DNA of 13,740 nucleotides, taken from Candidatus Cloacimonadota bacterium. Its GTDB lineage: Bacteria; Cloacimonadota; Cloacimonadia; Cloacimonadales; TCS61. The stretch is from positions 1-13,740 of the forward strand of contig JAGGWC010000036.1 in the NCBI GenBank assembly GCA_021157645.1. The letters run 5' to 3'. Numbering within the stretch: the stretch's first letter is position 1; the number at the start of each line of letters is the position of its first letter. The notes under the pieces were generated by a model. That model had not been told where the DNA came from, made no database searches, and was given only the letters and a program-made list of their open reading frames with translations. Positions 7,041 to 13,740 of this stretch are shown here, in pieces. The translations under genes and the position numbers were made by a program.

Positions 7041-8267
7041 ATGGCACTTAAAAGATTGAATGCTGCACTGAACAAAAACTTGGAAGAATTACGTACAACG
7101 GGAAGAGATAAAGGTGCAGAGCTAGTTATTAGTGAAATAAAAGAAGCAAAAGGTGAATTTGGTCCTCGCTACAATTTGGTTGGTTACGGAGAACAGGAAT
7201 TCATCAAAATGAATGCAAATTCCTATCTTGGAATGTCGATGAATCCGGAAGTTATCGAAGCTGAGGAAGCTGCTGCTCGAAAGTTTGGTGTAGGTCCTGG
7301 AGCTGTTCGTTTTATCAGTGGAACCCACACTCCACATATTGAACTTGAGAAGAAACTTGCAGAATTTCATGAACGCGAAGCTGGTATGATATTCAGCTCT
7401 GCATATGTAACAAGTTTGGGTGTAATATATCCACTCATAACAAAAGAAACAGTTGTAGTTTCCGATGCACTGAACCATAATTGCATTATTCAAGCAATGC
7501 GTCTTTCACGTCCTGCAGCCAAAATAATATATAAGCACAATGATATGGTTGATCTGGAAGTCAAAATGAATGAAGCTGTTGGAATGGGGAAACGTTGTCT
7601 GGTTATAACTGATGGAATTTTCAGTATGCGTGGGGATTTTGCACCACTCAATGAACTTACGAAAATTTGTGCTAAATTCGATGATAAATTTGAGGAAGGT
7701 GTAATAACCATTGTTGATGACTCTCATGGTGTGGGAGCTTTTGGAAAAACAGGTAGAGGAACTGAAGAATTTACAGGAGCAAAAGTAGATATTTTAATAG
7801 GAACCTTAGGAAAAGCTTTTGGTGTTAATGGCGGTTATGTTGTAGCTTCTAAAACTGTATTAGATTATTTGCGTGAATCTGCTCCAATGTATATTTATTC
7901 TAATCCGATCACATGCTCGGAAGCTGTTGCAACTTTAAAGGTTTTAGATATGATCGATAGTGATTGGGGAGTGAAAAGACTGGCTCATCTCGCCGCCATG
8001 ACCAAGAAATTCGAGGATGGATTAACTTCTTTGGGATTTGAAACAATTGAAGGACCGCATCCGGTTGTGCCATTGATGGTTCGAGATACAGCAGAAACAA
8101 CAAAATTGGTGGATTACCTTACAAAAAATGGTGTTTTAGGAACAGGTCTTAATTTCCCAGTTGTGCCAAAAGGTGATGAAGAGATCAGATTCCAGGTTAA
8201 TGCTGATCATACTGAAGCTGATATTGATAAAGTATTGGAAACCTTGAAAAAATATAAAGAAATGTAA
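7041..8267 (+). CDS. kbl: 2-amino-3-ketobutyrate CoA ligase (glycine C-acetyltransferase), alpha-oxoamine synthase family
   Basis: This PLP enzyme of 408 residues would cleave 2-amino-3-oxobutyrate with CoA into glycine and acetyl-CoA, completing the pathway begun by Tdh. Fold-type I signatures are present: NANSYLG (58-64), VRFISGTHTPHIELE (89-103), SDALNHNCII with the PLP-stacking His146 (141-150), FSMRGDFAPL (194-203), VDDSHGVGAFG (225-235; Asp227, His229), and GTLGKAFG with the PLP Schiff-base Lys258 (254-261). The C-terminal FPVVPKG...IRFQVNADHT (372-391) is shared with Kbl. AGGAG at 7028-7032 supports the start. It differs from classic Kbl by an extra DDKFEEG stretch (214-220) and by GVNGGY after the lysine, where E. 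coli Kbl has a slightly longer glycine-rich segment. BioF or serine palmitoyltransferase are possible alternatives; the tdh partner in the same operon favours Kbl. It is last before the terminator. Confidence 0.82.
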   Translation: MALKRLNAALNKNLEELRTTGRDKGAELVISEIKEAKGEFGPRYNLVGYGEQEFIKMNANSYLGMSMNPEVIEAEEAAARKFGVGPGAVRFISGTHTPHIELEKKLAEFHEREAGMIFSSAYVTSLGVIYPLITKETVVVSDALNHNCIIQAMRLSRPAAKIIYKHNDMVDLEVKMNEAVGMGKRCLVITDGIFSMRGDFAPLNELTKICAKFDDKFEEGVITIVDDSHGVGAFGKTGRGTEEFTGAKVDILIGTLGKAFGVNGGYVVASKTVLDYLRESAPMYIYSNPITCSEAVATLKVLDMIDSDWGVKRLAHLAAMTKKFEDGLTSLGFETIEGPHPVVPLMVRDTAETTKLVDYLTKNGVLGTGLNFPVVPKGDEEIRFQVNADHTEADIDKVLETLKKYKEM

Positions 8268-8295
8268 TTCATAATGGGATTAGAAAGTAATTATT

Positions 8296-8325
8296 AACAG
8301 GGGGCATTTGCTCCCTGTTTTTTTT
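8296..8325 (+). terminator. Rho-independent terminator of the tdh-kbl operon
   Basis: ACAGGG (8297-8302) pairs with CCCTGT (8313-8318), extended inward by G-U and G-C pairs around a six-base loop (CATTTG), and is followed by a run of T to 8325. It lies 29 bases after the kbl stop and before the promoter-like element of the ABC importer genes. Confidence 0.9.
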
Positions 8326-8366
8326 AAGTTCTTCAAATCAAATCATTTCTCAATTTTTTTTTATTC

Positions 8367-8396
8367 TTGACACATCACTTAACAAAACCAAATAAA
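8367..8396 (+). promoter_or_regulatory. Putative promoter of the BMP-family ABC importer operon
   Basis: An exact TTGACA (8367-8372) is followed after 18 bases by AATAAA (8391-8396), four of six matches to TATAAT, and the ATG is 26 bases further on at 8423. AGAGGG at 8411-8416 serves as ribosome binding site. The preceding operon is closed by a strong terminator, so a new promoter is needed here. Confidence 0.5.
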
Positions 8397-8422
8397 TATT
8401 CTATTATAAAAGAGGGTATAAT

Positions 8423-9964
8423 ATGGGGTATGAAAATGTAACACAATCTCTTACAAAAGTGATAGAGATGAAAAATATTACTAAGAAATTTGGTGATTTT
8501 GTAGCAAACGATTCTGTTAATCTTGATGTATTCAAAGGTAAAGTTCATGCTCTCCTTGGTGAGAATGGAGCGGGAAAATCTACCTTGATGAACATATTAT
8601 ATGGTTTGTATAGTCCTACTTCAGGTGAGATATTGATAAATGGTAAAAAGGTAGATATTACAAATCCCAACATTGCTATTGAACATGGAATCGGGATGGT
8701 TCATCAGCATTTTATGCTCATCAAACCTTTCACGGTAGCTCAAAATATTATTTTAGGTCGAGAACCAATCTCTAAATTGAGCGTTCTCAATATGAAAAAA
8801 GCACTCAAGGATGTTAAGGAAATTTCTGAACGCTATGGGCTTTATGTAGATCCTAACGCCAAGATAGAAGATATTTCAGTTGGAATGCAGCAAAGGGTTG
8901 AAATTTTAAAAGCTTTGTATCGGGGAGCTGAGATATTGATCCTCGATGAACCGACAGCTGTTCTCACACCACAAGAAATAATCGAACTTATCCAGATAAT
9001 TAAAAATCTTACAAAAGAAGGGAAATCAATTATTCTTATTAGTCATAAACTAAAGGAAATAATAGATGCTGCTGATTTCTGCCTGATCATAAGACGAGGA
9101 AAACATATCGATACAGTTGTGGTTTCTGAAACAGATGAAGAAGGATTAGCTTCAAAAATGGTGGGAAGAGAAGTAAGTTTTGTTGTTGCTAAAGATCATA
9201 AAGAAGCAGGTGAAGAAATATTCTCTATCAAAGATCTTATTGTGAAAGATAATAGAGATATTATCGCAGTTAATAAACTTAATCTTTCTATAAAAAAAGG
9301 TGAAATACTTGGCTTAGCCGGAATAGATGGAAATGGGCAAACTGAATTACTGGAAGCAATAACCGGTCTTAGAAAAGTTGAATCAGGTAAAATTATGATT
9401 AACGGTGAAGATATAACAAATAATACACCTTTCCAAGTTATTAGTAAAAAGATCTCACATATTCCGGAAGATAGACAGAAACGGGGTTTGGTCTTAGAGT
9501 TTGATATTTCAGAGAATACAATTTTAGAGAATTATTATAAAGAACCATTCGCAAAAAAAGGTATTCTTCAATATAACAATATTCAAGTTTATGCAAAGGA
9601 ACTGATCGATAAATTTGATGTTCGTCCCAGAGAGGAATCTAAGATGGCAAGAACTCTTTCCGGTGGCAATCAACAGAAGGTGATCATTGCAAGAGAAGTA
9701 TCAAATAATCCTGATTTGCTTATTGCAGCTCAACCAACAAGAGGTCTTGATGTTGGGGCAATAGAATTTGTTCATAAATCATTAATCGAACAACGCAATA
9801 AAAATAAAGCAGTTTTCTTGATTTCTTTTGAATTGGATGAGATCATGAATGTTTCAGATAGAATTGCAGTTATTTATGAAGGGAAAATAGTTGGAATTGT
9901 GGATGCAAAAGATGCTGAAATTGAAACGCTGGGATTGATGATGGCAGGCGGGGGCAATAAATGA
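8423..9964 (+). CDS. BMP-family nucleoside-type ABC importer, double-domain ATP-binding protein (NupO/YufO-like)
   Basis: This cytoplasmic subunit powers an importer of the class that includes the B. subtilis NupNOPQ (Yuf) guanosine transporter. The 513 residues hold two nucleotide-binding domains. NBD1 has Walker A GENGAGKST (46-54), Q-loop VHQHFML (93-99), signature SVGMQQRVEI (152-161), Walker B ILILDEP (171-177, Glu176) and H-loop His208. NBD2 (about 265-505) has the degenerate phosphate loop GIDGNGQTEL (300-309) without lysine, signature LSGGNQQK (412-419), and AAQPTRGLDVGA (435-446) where Gln replaces the catalytic Glu. This pattern, one active and one degenerate site, is normal for the family. 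The ATG at 8423 is chosen because AGAGGG precedes it by six bases; an internal ATG at 8468 is less supported. The gene overlaps the first permease gene by four bases (ATGA). Confidence 0.94.
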   Translation: MGYENVTQSLTKVIEMKNITKKFGDFVANDSVNLDVFKGKVHALLGENGAGKSTLMNILYGLYSPTSGEILINGKKVDITNPNIAIEHGIGMVHQHFMLIKPFTVAQNIILGREPISKLSVLNMKKALKDVKEISERYGLYVDPNAKIEDISVGMQQRVEILKALYRGAEILILDEPTAVLTPQEIIELIQIIKNLTKEGKSIILISHKLKEIIDAADFCLIIRRGKHIDTVVVSETDEEGLASKMVGREVSFVVAKDHKEAGEEIFSIKDLIVKDNRDIIAVNKLNLSIKKGEILGLAGIDGNGQTELLEAITGLRKVESGKIMINGEDITNNTPFQVISKKISHIPEDRQKRGLVLEFDISENTILENYYKEPFAKKGILQYNNIQVYAKELIDKFDVRPREESKMARTLSGGNQQKVIIAREVSNNPDLLIAAQPTRGLDVGAIEFVHKSLIEQRNKNKAVFLISFELDEIMNVSDRIAVIYEGKIVGIVDAKDAEIETLGLMMAGGGNK

Positions 9965-11106
9965 AACTAAAATTGAAAGAACTAAGAAAAACACTTTATA
10001 TTTTTGCCACTGAGAAAACAATTGGATTCACTTTAATTTCAATTTTCCTTGGACTTGTAGTTGGTGCAATTTTTCTTGCTGCTGCCGGCTTTAATCCGTT
10101 TCAAGCTTATTGGGTAATGCTGCTAGGCGTATTCTCAAAACCTAGTTACATCTCTTATACGATTATCCGTGCAACTCCTTTGATATTAACCGGACTTTCA
10201 ATAGCATTCGCCTTTAAAACAGGTCTATTTAATATCGGAGCTGAGGGACAATTCATTATCGGTTCAGTTGCTGCTACAGCAGCCGGTTATTTCTTACATT
10301 TGCCTTTGTTGATTCATATTCCGGTAGTGATAATTTCAGCAGTTCTTGCCGCAGGTATATGGGGAGGAATTGCCGGATATTTCAAAGCAAAATTTGGAGT
10401 ACATGAAGTAATTTCGACGATTATGCTGAATTGGATAGCACTGTATTTCCAAAATTTCCTCATCTATACTAAAGGATTCCAAAAACCGGGAGGAGAAACT
10501 TCTTACTCTATTCAACCTACAGCAAATATGATGATCTTAAAAACATGGAAACAATCTGAGGCTGGACGTGAATGGTTATTGCAGCATCCATTTTGGAAAG
10601 ATCTTTTAAGAACACCAATGAATTGGGGTTTTGTAATTGCCATTTTAATGGCAATATTAGTTTGGTTCATTCTTAATAAAACCGCCCTTGGCTATAGATT
10701 ACGTGCAGTTGGTTTTAATAAATTTGCGGCGGAATATGGTGGCATAAACGTAAATAAGAACATGATAATATCAATGTTCATAGCTGGAGCTTTAGCAGGT
10801 TTAGCCGGAGCTTTGCAGGTTGTTGGAGTGTCTCATAAAGTAACTCTGATCGCTGCAATGGAAGGTTATGGTTTCGATGGTATTGCCGTTGCTTTGATTG
10901 CTAATAGTAATGCATTGGGTTGTATATTAGCTGGGTTACTTTTTGGAGCTCTGAAATATGGTGGTACAAAAATCCAAATGTTTCCTGTGAAAGCACCTTC
11001 AGAGGTTATTAATATTGTAATAGGCTCTATTGTCTTTTTTATCTCGATCCCAAAACTGATTAAAGTTATTTTAACAAGAAAAAATAAAAAAGAGGGCACA
11101 AAATGA
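9961..11106 (+). CDS. BMP-family nucleoside-type ABC importer permease 1 (NupP/YufP-like)
   Basis: This 381-residue inner-membrane subunit belongs to the BPD_transp_2 family shared with branched-chain amino acid and ribose importers. Hydrophobic segments are visible at about 22-42, 66-84, 98-114, 117-140, 150-168, 222-238, 267-290, 303-330 and 347-369. The family motif FNIGAEGQFIIG (90-101) and the ATPase-contacting loop GYRLRAVGFNKFAAEYGGIN (244-263) are both clear, followed by GYGFDGIAVALIA (302-314). A polar stretch of about 50 residues (171-220) separates two membrane segments and probably faces the periplasm. The start codon overlaps the ATPase stop (ATGA), and the stop overlaps the second permease start in the same way, indicating translational coupling of the three subunits. 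The C-terminus is basic (LTRKNKKEGTK). Confidence 0.93.
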   Translation: MKLKLKELRKTLYIFATEKTIGFTLISIFLGLVVGAIFLAAAGFNPFQAYWVMLLGVFSKPSYISYTIIRATPLILTGLSIAFAFKTGLFNIGAEGQFIIGSVAATAAGYFLHLPLLIHIPVVIISAVLAAGIWGGIAGYFKAKFGVHEVISTIMLNWIALYFQNFLIYTKGFQKPGGETSYSIQPTANMMILKTWKQSEAGREWLLQHPFWKDLLRTPMNWGFVIAILMAILVWFILNKTALGYRLRAVGFNKFAAEYGGINVNKNMIISMFIAGALAGLAGALQVVGVSHKVTLIAAMEGYGFDGIAVALIANSNALGCILAGLLFGALKYGGTKIQMFPVKAPSEVINIVIGSIVFFISIPKLIKVILTRKNKKEGTK

Positions 11107-12053
11107 TAGAAACAATATTGAGCAACATTGCCTTAATAATTGGTACAACTTTAATGTATTCAACACCCCTTATTTATACATCGCTTGGTGGAGTCCTCTC
11201 AGAAAATTCAGGTGTGATCAATATCGGTTTGGAAGGGATGATGGTTATTGGAGCTTTTGCTGGAGCAGCTATCGGATATTTTGTTGGAGATCCTTGGATC
11301 GCTTTTATCGGGGCAGGAATTGCCGGTGGATTATTTGGACTTCTTCATGCTTTTGCCTGCGTAACATTCGGTGCAAATCAGGTTGTTTCCGGAATTGCAA
11401 TTAATTTTCTGGGAGCCGGTATTGCCTTATTCCTAAGTCGAATGTTCTTTGAAGGTGCTACAATGACAAAATCTATTCCACTCGATAATAAAATGCCAAG
11501 ACCATTAAATGGGGTTTTCCCGGATGGATCGCTCTTGAACATTATTTTTGATAATCAATATGCAACAGTCTATCTTGCATTGCTCATGGTATTAATCATC
11601 TGGTTCTTTATGTACAAAACTAAATACGGTTTAAGATTAAGGTCTGTGGGAGAACATCCAACAGCAGCAGACACTCTGGGAATCAATGTTATGCGGATTC
11701 GTTATCTTGCAGTAATTATGTCAGGAGTTTTCGCTGGATTTGGCGGAGCAGCTATGAGTTTGGCAATTGTATCAAATTTTAGACCTACTTTAGTTTCGGG
11801 TCATGGATTCATTGCACTTGCAGCGATGATTTTTGGAAAATGGAAACCACAGGGTGCTTTGCTGGCATGCCTTCTCTTTGGCGGTGCACAAGGTTTAGCA
11901 GTATTCCTCGGTCAATTTGATTTTGAGATTTCTACACAATTGATAAGTATGTTGCCTTATGTAATTACAATTGTTGTACTTATAGGGTTTGTAGGAAAAT
12001 CTGCTGCACCATCGGCTGATGGTATCCCATATGAGAAGGAACATAAAAATTAA
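11103..12053 (+). CDS. BMP-family nucleoside-type ABC importer permease 2 (NupQ/YufQ-like)
   Basis: This 316-residue subunit is the second half of the heterodimeric membrane channel. It shows the family motif GVINIGLEGMMVIGAF (37-52), the ATPase-contacting loop GLRLRSVGEHPTAADTLGIN (176-195) and the late motif SGHGFIALAAMIFGKWKPQG (232-251), with about eight to nine hydrophobic segments between them. The C-terminal 20 residues are polar and cytoplasmic (SAAPSADGIPYEKEHKN). It starts by an ATGA overlap with permease 1 and has no separate ribosome binding site of note beyond GAGGG near 11091. About 100 bases follow before the substrate-binding protein gene, without a clear terminator, so read-through into that gene is likely. 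Confidence 0.93.
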   Translation: MIETILSNIALIIGTTLMYSTPLIYTSLGGVLSENSGVINIGLEGMMVIGAFAGAAIGYFVGDPWIAFIGAGIAGGLFGLLHAFACVTFGANQVVSGIAINFLGAGIALFLSRMFFEGATMTKSIPLDNKMPRPLNGVFPDGSLLNIIFDNQYATVYLALLMVLIIWFFMYKTKYGLRLRSVGEHPTAADTLGINVMRIRYLAVIMSGVFAGFGGAAMSLAIVSNFRPTLVSGHGFIALAAMIFGKWKPQGALLACLLFGGAQGLAVFLGQFDFEISTQLISMLPYVITIVVLIGFVGKSAAPSADGIPYEKEHKN

Positions 12054-12063
12054 TCTTTATCAC

Positions 12064-12093
12064 TTGACATATAAAGCTGCATAAAAGTGTTTT
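12064..12093 (+). promoter_or_regulatory. Putative extra promoter for the substrate-binding protein gene
   Basis: An exact TTGACA (12064-12069) lies 82 bases before the ATG at 12152. The -10 region 18 bases on (12088-12093, TGTTTT) is poor. Its value comes from the recurrence of the box and from the common need to make more binding protein than permease. It is an inference that this gene is transcribed both from here and by read-through. Confidence 0.35.
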
Positions 12094-12109
12094 GAAAAAG
12101 AGATAAATT

Positions 12110-12125
12110 GCTACCGAAAAGTAGC
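12110..12125 (+). promoter_or_regulatory. Short 5'-leader hairpin before the substrate-binding protein gene
   Basis: GCTAC (12110-12114) and GTAGC (12121-12125) can pair around CGAAAA. It is followed by TT and a run of A rather than T, so it is not a normal terminator on this strand. It lies just upstream of AGGAG (12141-12145). It may stabilise the 5' end of the binding-protein mRNA or mark a processing site. Only five base pairs support it. Confidence 0.35.
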
Positions 12126-12151
12126 TTAAAAAAATAGTAAAGGAGAAGTAA

Positions 12152-13162
12152 ATGTTTAAAAGAATTATTACGATTTTTGTTCTCGTGCTGTTCATGCTAT
12201 CTGTTATTAGTTGTGGGCAGGCAAAAAAAGAATCAGGTATTAAGATCGCAATGGTAACTGACGTTGGTGGTATTAATGATCAATCATTTAATCAATCAGC
12301 TTGGGAAGGATTAAAAAGAGCTGAAAAAGAATTCGCTCTTTCTGTAGATTATCTTGAGTCAACTCAAGATGCAGATTATGCACCTAACATGGAAACTTTA
12401 CTTGATGCAGGAAATAATTTGATCTGGGGTATTGGTTTTAAAATGGGTGATACACTTAAAGAAAAAGCTTTGGAAAATCCAGACCAAAATTACGCTATTA
12501 TTGATTATGCTTATGGTGAAGAGACTCCAGCAAATGTTGTAGGTGTTGTATTTAAAGAGCAAGAACCATCATTCTTGGTTGGCTTCATTGCAGGTAAAAT
12601 GACAAAAACTAATAAAGTTGGTTTTGTTGGTGGAATGAAATTCCCATTAATAGAAAAATTTGAATATGGTTTTAAAGCGGGTGTGAAATTAGCAAATCCT
12701 GATGCGGAAATTTTTGCACAATATGCAGATTCTTTCACAGATGCAGCAAAAGGTAAAGCTATTGCAAATCAAATGTATGGAAAAGATGCAGATATAGTTT
12801 ATCATGCTGCCGGTGGTGTTGGTGATGGTGTTATCGAAGCTGCAAAAGAACAGGATAAATTTGCTATTGGTGTTGATAGAGACCAAAATTCTCTCGCTCC
12901 TGAGCATGTTATCACATCTGCTATGAAAAGAGTTGATAATGCAATTTTCAATGTAGCTGAACTTTTAGTTAAAGGTGAATTCCCAGGTGGAACAACTGTT
13001 GTTTACGGTTTAAAAGAAGGTGGAGTTGGTATCGCACCTACATCATATAAACTTGTTCCTGCTGATATCTTAGAAGAAGTTGAAGGACTCAAAGCTAAGA
13101 TAATATCCGGCGATATTGTTGTTCCAAGCACACCTGACACTTTCGCAGAATGGATGAAGTAA
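12152..13162 (+). CDS. BMP-family (PnrA/NupN-like) substrate-binding lipoprotein of the ABC importer
   Basis: This lipid-anchored periplasmic protein captures the substrate and delivers it to the permeases. The 336 residues begin with a lipoprotein signal peptide (MFKRIITIFVLVLFMLSVISC, lipid-accepting Cys21). The BMP hallmark VTDVGGINDQSFNQSAWEGL (35-54) follows, then IWGIGF (91-96), IIDYAYG (116-122), VVFKEQEPSFLVGFIAGKM (132-150), VGFVGGMKFPLIEKFEYGF (156-174), YHAAGGVGDG (217-226), GVDRDQ (240-245) and the late IISGDIVVPSTPDTFAEW (317-334). Characterised relatives bind purine nucleosides, so a nucleoside is the likely cargo, but the exact ligand is not settled by sequence. AGGAG at 12141-12145 supports the start. 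The gene lies third to the permeases rather than first, with its own promoter-like element and leader hairpin. Confidence 0.95.
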   Translation: MFKRIITIFVLVLFMLSVISCGQAKKESGIKIAMVTDVGGINDQSFNQSAWEGLKRAEKEFALSVDYLESTQDADYAPNMETLLDAGNNLIWGIGFKMGDTLKEKALENPDQNYAIIDYAYGEETPANVVGVVFKEQEPSFLVGFIAGKMTKTNKVGFVGGMKFPLIEKFEYGFKAGVKLANPDAEIFAQYADSFTDAAKGKAIANQMYGKDADIVYHAAGGVGDGVIEAAKEQDKFAIGVDRDQNSLAPEHVITSAMKRVDNAIFNVAELLVKGEFPGGTTVVYGLKEGGVGIAPTSYKLVPADILEEVEGLKAKIISGDIVVPSTPDTFAEWMK

Positions 13163-13190
13163 TCAAGTAAATTGTAACTTATTATAATTT

Positions 13191-13222
13191 GGAAGCCCCT
13201 GATAATTGGGGGCTTCCTTTGT
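13191..13222 (+). terminator. Rho-independent terminator after the substrate-binding protein gene
   Basis: GGAAGCCCC (13191-13199) and GGGGCTTCC (13209-13217) form a nine-base-pair GC-rich stem with a nine-base loop. The T-tract is short and interrupted (TTTGTT, 13218-13223), so termination may be incomplete and some transcripts may continue into rsmI, whose ATG is 22 bases after the stem. Confidence 0.8.
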
Positions 13223-13238
13223 TAATAGAGGAAATTTT

Positions 13239-13740
13239 ATGAGCAAAAAAGGAATTCTATTTATTGTCCCAACTCCAATCGGAAATCTGGCTGATATAAC
13301 TTTTAGAGCAGTTGATGTTCTAAAAAAAGTATCATTGATCGGTGCAGAAGATACACGGAATTCTAAGAAACTATTGAATCATTATAATATCGAAACTCCA
13401 ATGATAAGCTATCATAAATTCAATGAACGAAAGCGGGTAGATCAGTTATTGGACAAATTACAAAATGGTGAAGATATTGCAATAATCTCAGATGCAGGAA
13501 CTCCGGGAATCTCCGATCCATCCAGTATTATTATTAAAGAAGCTATCGCTAATGACTTAAAAGTGGAAGTATTACCGGGAGCAACAGCTTTTATTCCTGC
13601 AATAATCGCATCAGGATTAAATTGCGAAAGATTTCAATTCATTGGTTTCCTACCCGAAAAAAATAAAACACGTGATATATTATTAGAAAGTATTAAAAAA
13701 AATGAAAATACCTTGATATTTTATGAAGCTCCCCATAAAC
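13239..13740 (+). CDS. rsmI: 16S rRNA (cytidine-1402-2'-O)-methyltransferase RsmI, 5' part, cut by window edge
   Basis: RsmI uses S-adenosylmethionine to methylate the ribose of C1402 in the decoding centre of 16S rRNA. The window holds 167 codons of a gene that runs off the right edge without a stop; the full family length is about 220-290 residues. The tetrapyrrole-methylase-type signatures are in order: VPTPIGNLADITFRA (10-24), GAEDTRNSKKLLNHY (35-49), SYHKFNE (57-63), IISDAGTPGISDP (81-93), VLPGATAFIPAIIASGL (110-126), FQFIGFLPEK (131-140) and IFYEAPHK at the edge. GAGG at 13228-13231 precedes the ATG by seven bases. No clear promoter lies between the terminator and this gene. It is unrelated in function to the importer genes and is probably the start of the next operon. 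Confidence 0.95.
   Translation, partial: MSKKGILFIVPTPIGNLADITFRAVDVLKKVSLIGAEDTRNSKKLLNHYNIETPMISYHKFNERKRVDQLLDKLQNGEDIAIISDAGTPGISDPSSIIIKEAIANDLKVEVLPGATAFIPAIIASGLNCERFQFIGFLPEKNKTRDILLESIKKNENTLIFYEAPHK

Noticed and set aside
7122..7493. A 123-codon open frame on the minus strand inside kbl
   Set aside because: It is wholly antisense to a gene with conserved PLP-enzyme motifs, has no ribosome binding site, and its translation is low in complexity and unlike a known protein.
8417..8422. A perfect TATAAT directly before the ATPase start codon
   Set aside because: It is too close to the ATG to serve as its -10, lies 44 bases from the TTGACA box, and forms the spacer between the AGAGGG site and the ATG.
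9710..9760. Loss of the catalytic Glu in the second ATPase domain as a sign of a broken gene
   Set aside because: The AAQPTRGLD wording and the lysine-free phosphate loop are normal for the second domain of this importer family; the first domain is intact.
12054..12151. A purine riboswitch before the nucleoside-type binding protein
   Set aside because: The leader is under 100 bases and AT-rich, with one 5-bp hairpin. It lacks the three-way junction and the conserved loop sequences of the purine aptamer.
13183..13188. A perfect TATAAT as promoter of rsmI
   Set aside because: No -35-like box lies 16-18 bases upstream, and the start point would fall inside the terminator stem.
1..13740. A defence system, mobile element, CRISPR array or biosynthetic cluster
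   Set aside because: No transposase, integrase, nuclease, repeat-spacer array, carrier protein or other hallmark gene is present; all large frames are accounted for by ordinary families.

Overview
The window is low-GC DNA (roughly one third G+C by eye) that reads as an ordinary chromosomal segment of a Gram-negative bacterium of the FCB superphylum. Four things point there: a TonB-dependent outer-membrane receptor with an N-terminal carboxypeptidase-regulatory-like domain, two exported proteins ending in FlgD-like/type-A sorting-like domains (YPNPFNP...YNIKGEKIRTL...SSGIYFF), an SDR-type threonine dehydrogenase of the kind common in Bacteroidetes-like lineages, and lipoproteins with clear lipoboxes. 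The wording of the C-terminal domain and the base composition suggest Cloacimonadota or a near relative; that assignment is inference. I see no tRNA, rRNA, CRISPR array, insertion sequence or phage gene.

Layout. (1) 1-1532: a rightward pair, a secreted two-part beta-domain protein with a C-terminal FlgD-like domain and a small membrane-anchored protein of unknown function, ending at a bidirectional terminator. (2) 1543-4533, leftward: a TonB-dependent receptor convergent with the first pair. (3) 4546-4944: a 399-base divergent AT-rich intergenic region with a promoter-like element for each side and a 10-bp inverted repeat. (4) 4945-8325, rightward, a tight four-gene operon: SDR-type L-threonine 3-dehydrogenase, a lipoprotein with an Ig-like and a FlgD-like part, holo-ACP synthase (AcpS), and a 2-amino-3-ketobutyrate CoA ligase-like enzyme (Kbl), closed by a strong terminator. 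(5) 8367-13222, rightward: a BMP-family (nucleoside-type) ABC importer made of a double-NBD ATPase, two permeases joined by ATGA overlaps, and a lipoprotein substrate-binding protein with its own promoter-like element and a 5'-UTR hairpin, closed by a terminator. (6) 13239 to the edge: the 5' part of rsmI (16S rRNA 2'-O-methyltransferase).

How the genes work together. Tdh and Kbl would convert L-threonine + NAD+ + CoA to glycine + acetyl-CoA + NADH through 2-amino-3-oxobutyrate. AcpS activates acyl carrier protein and looks like a housekeeping passenger in that operon. The BMP/ATPase/permease set would import a nucleoside or related compound across the inner membrane, and the TonB receptor works independently at the outer membrane. 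The most distinctive observations are the split Tdh-Kbl operon, a lipoprotein that carries two potentially competing localisation signals, a (TAA)4 tract between promoter-like elements upstream of the first gene, a palindrome abutting the operon promoter, and a recurrent exact TTGACA box at a similar place before five transcription units. I do not see a convincing new multi-gene system.
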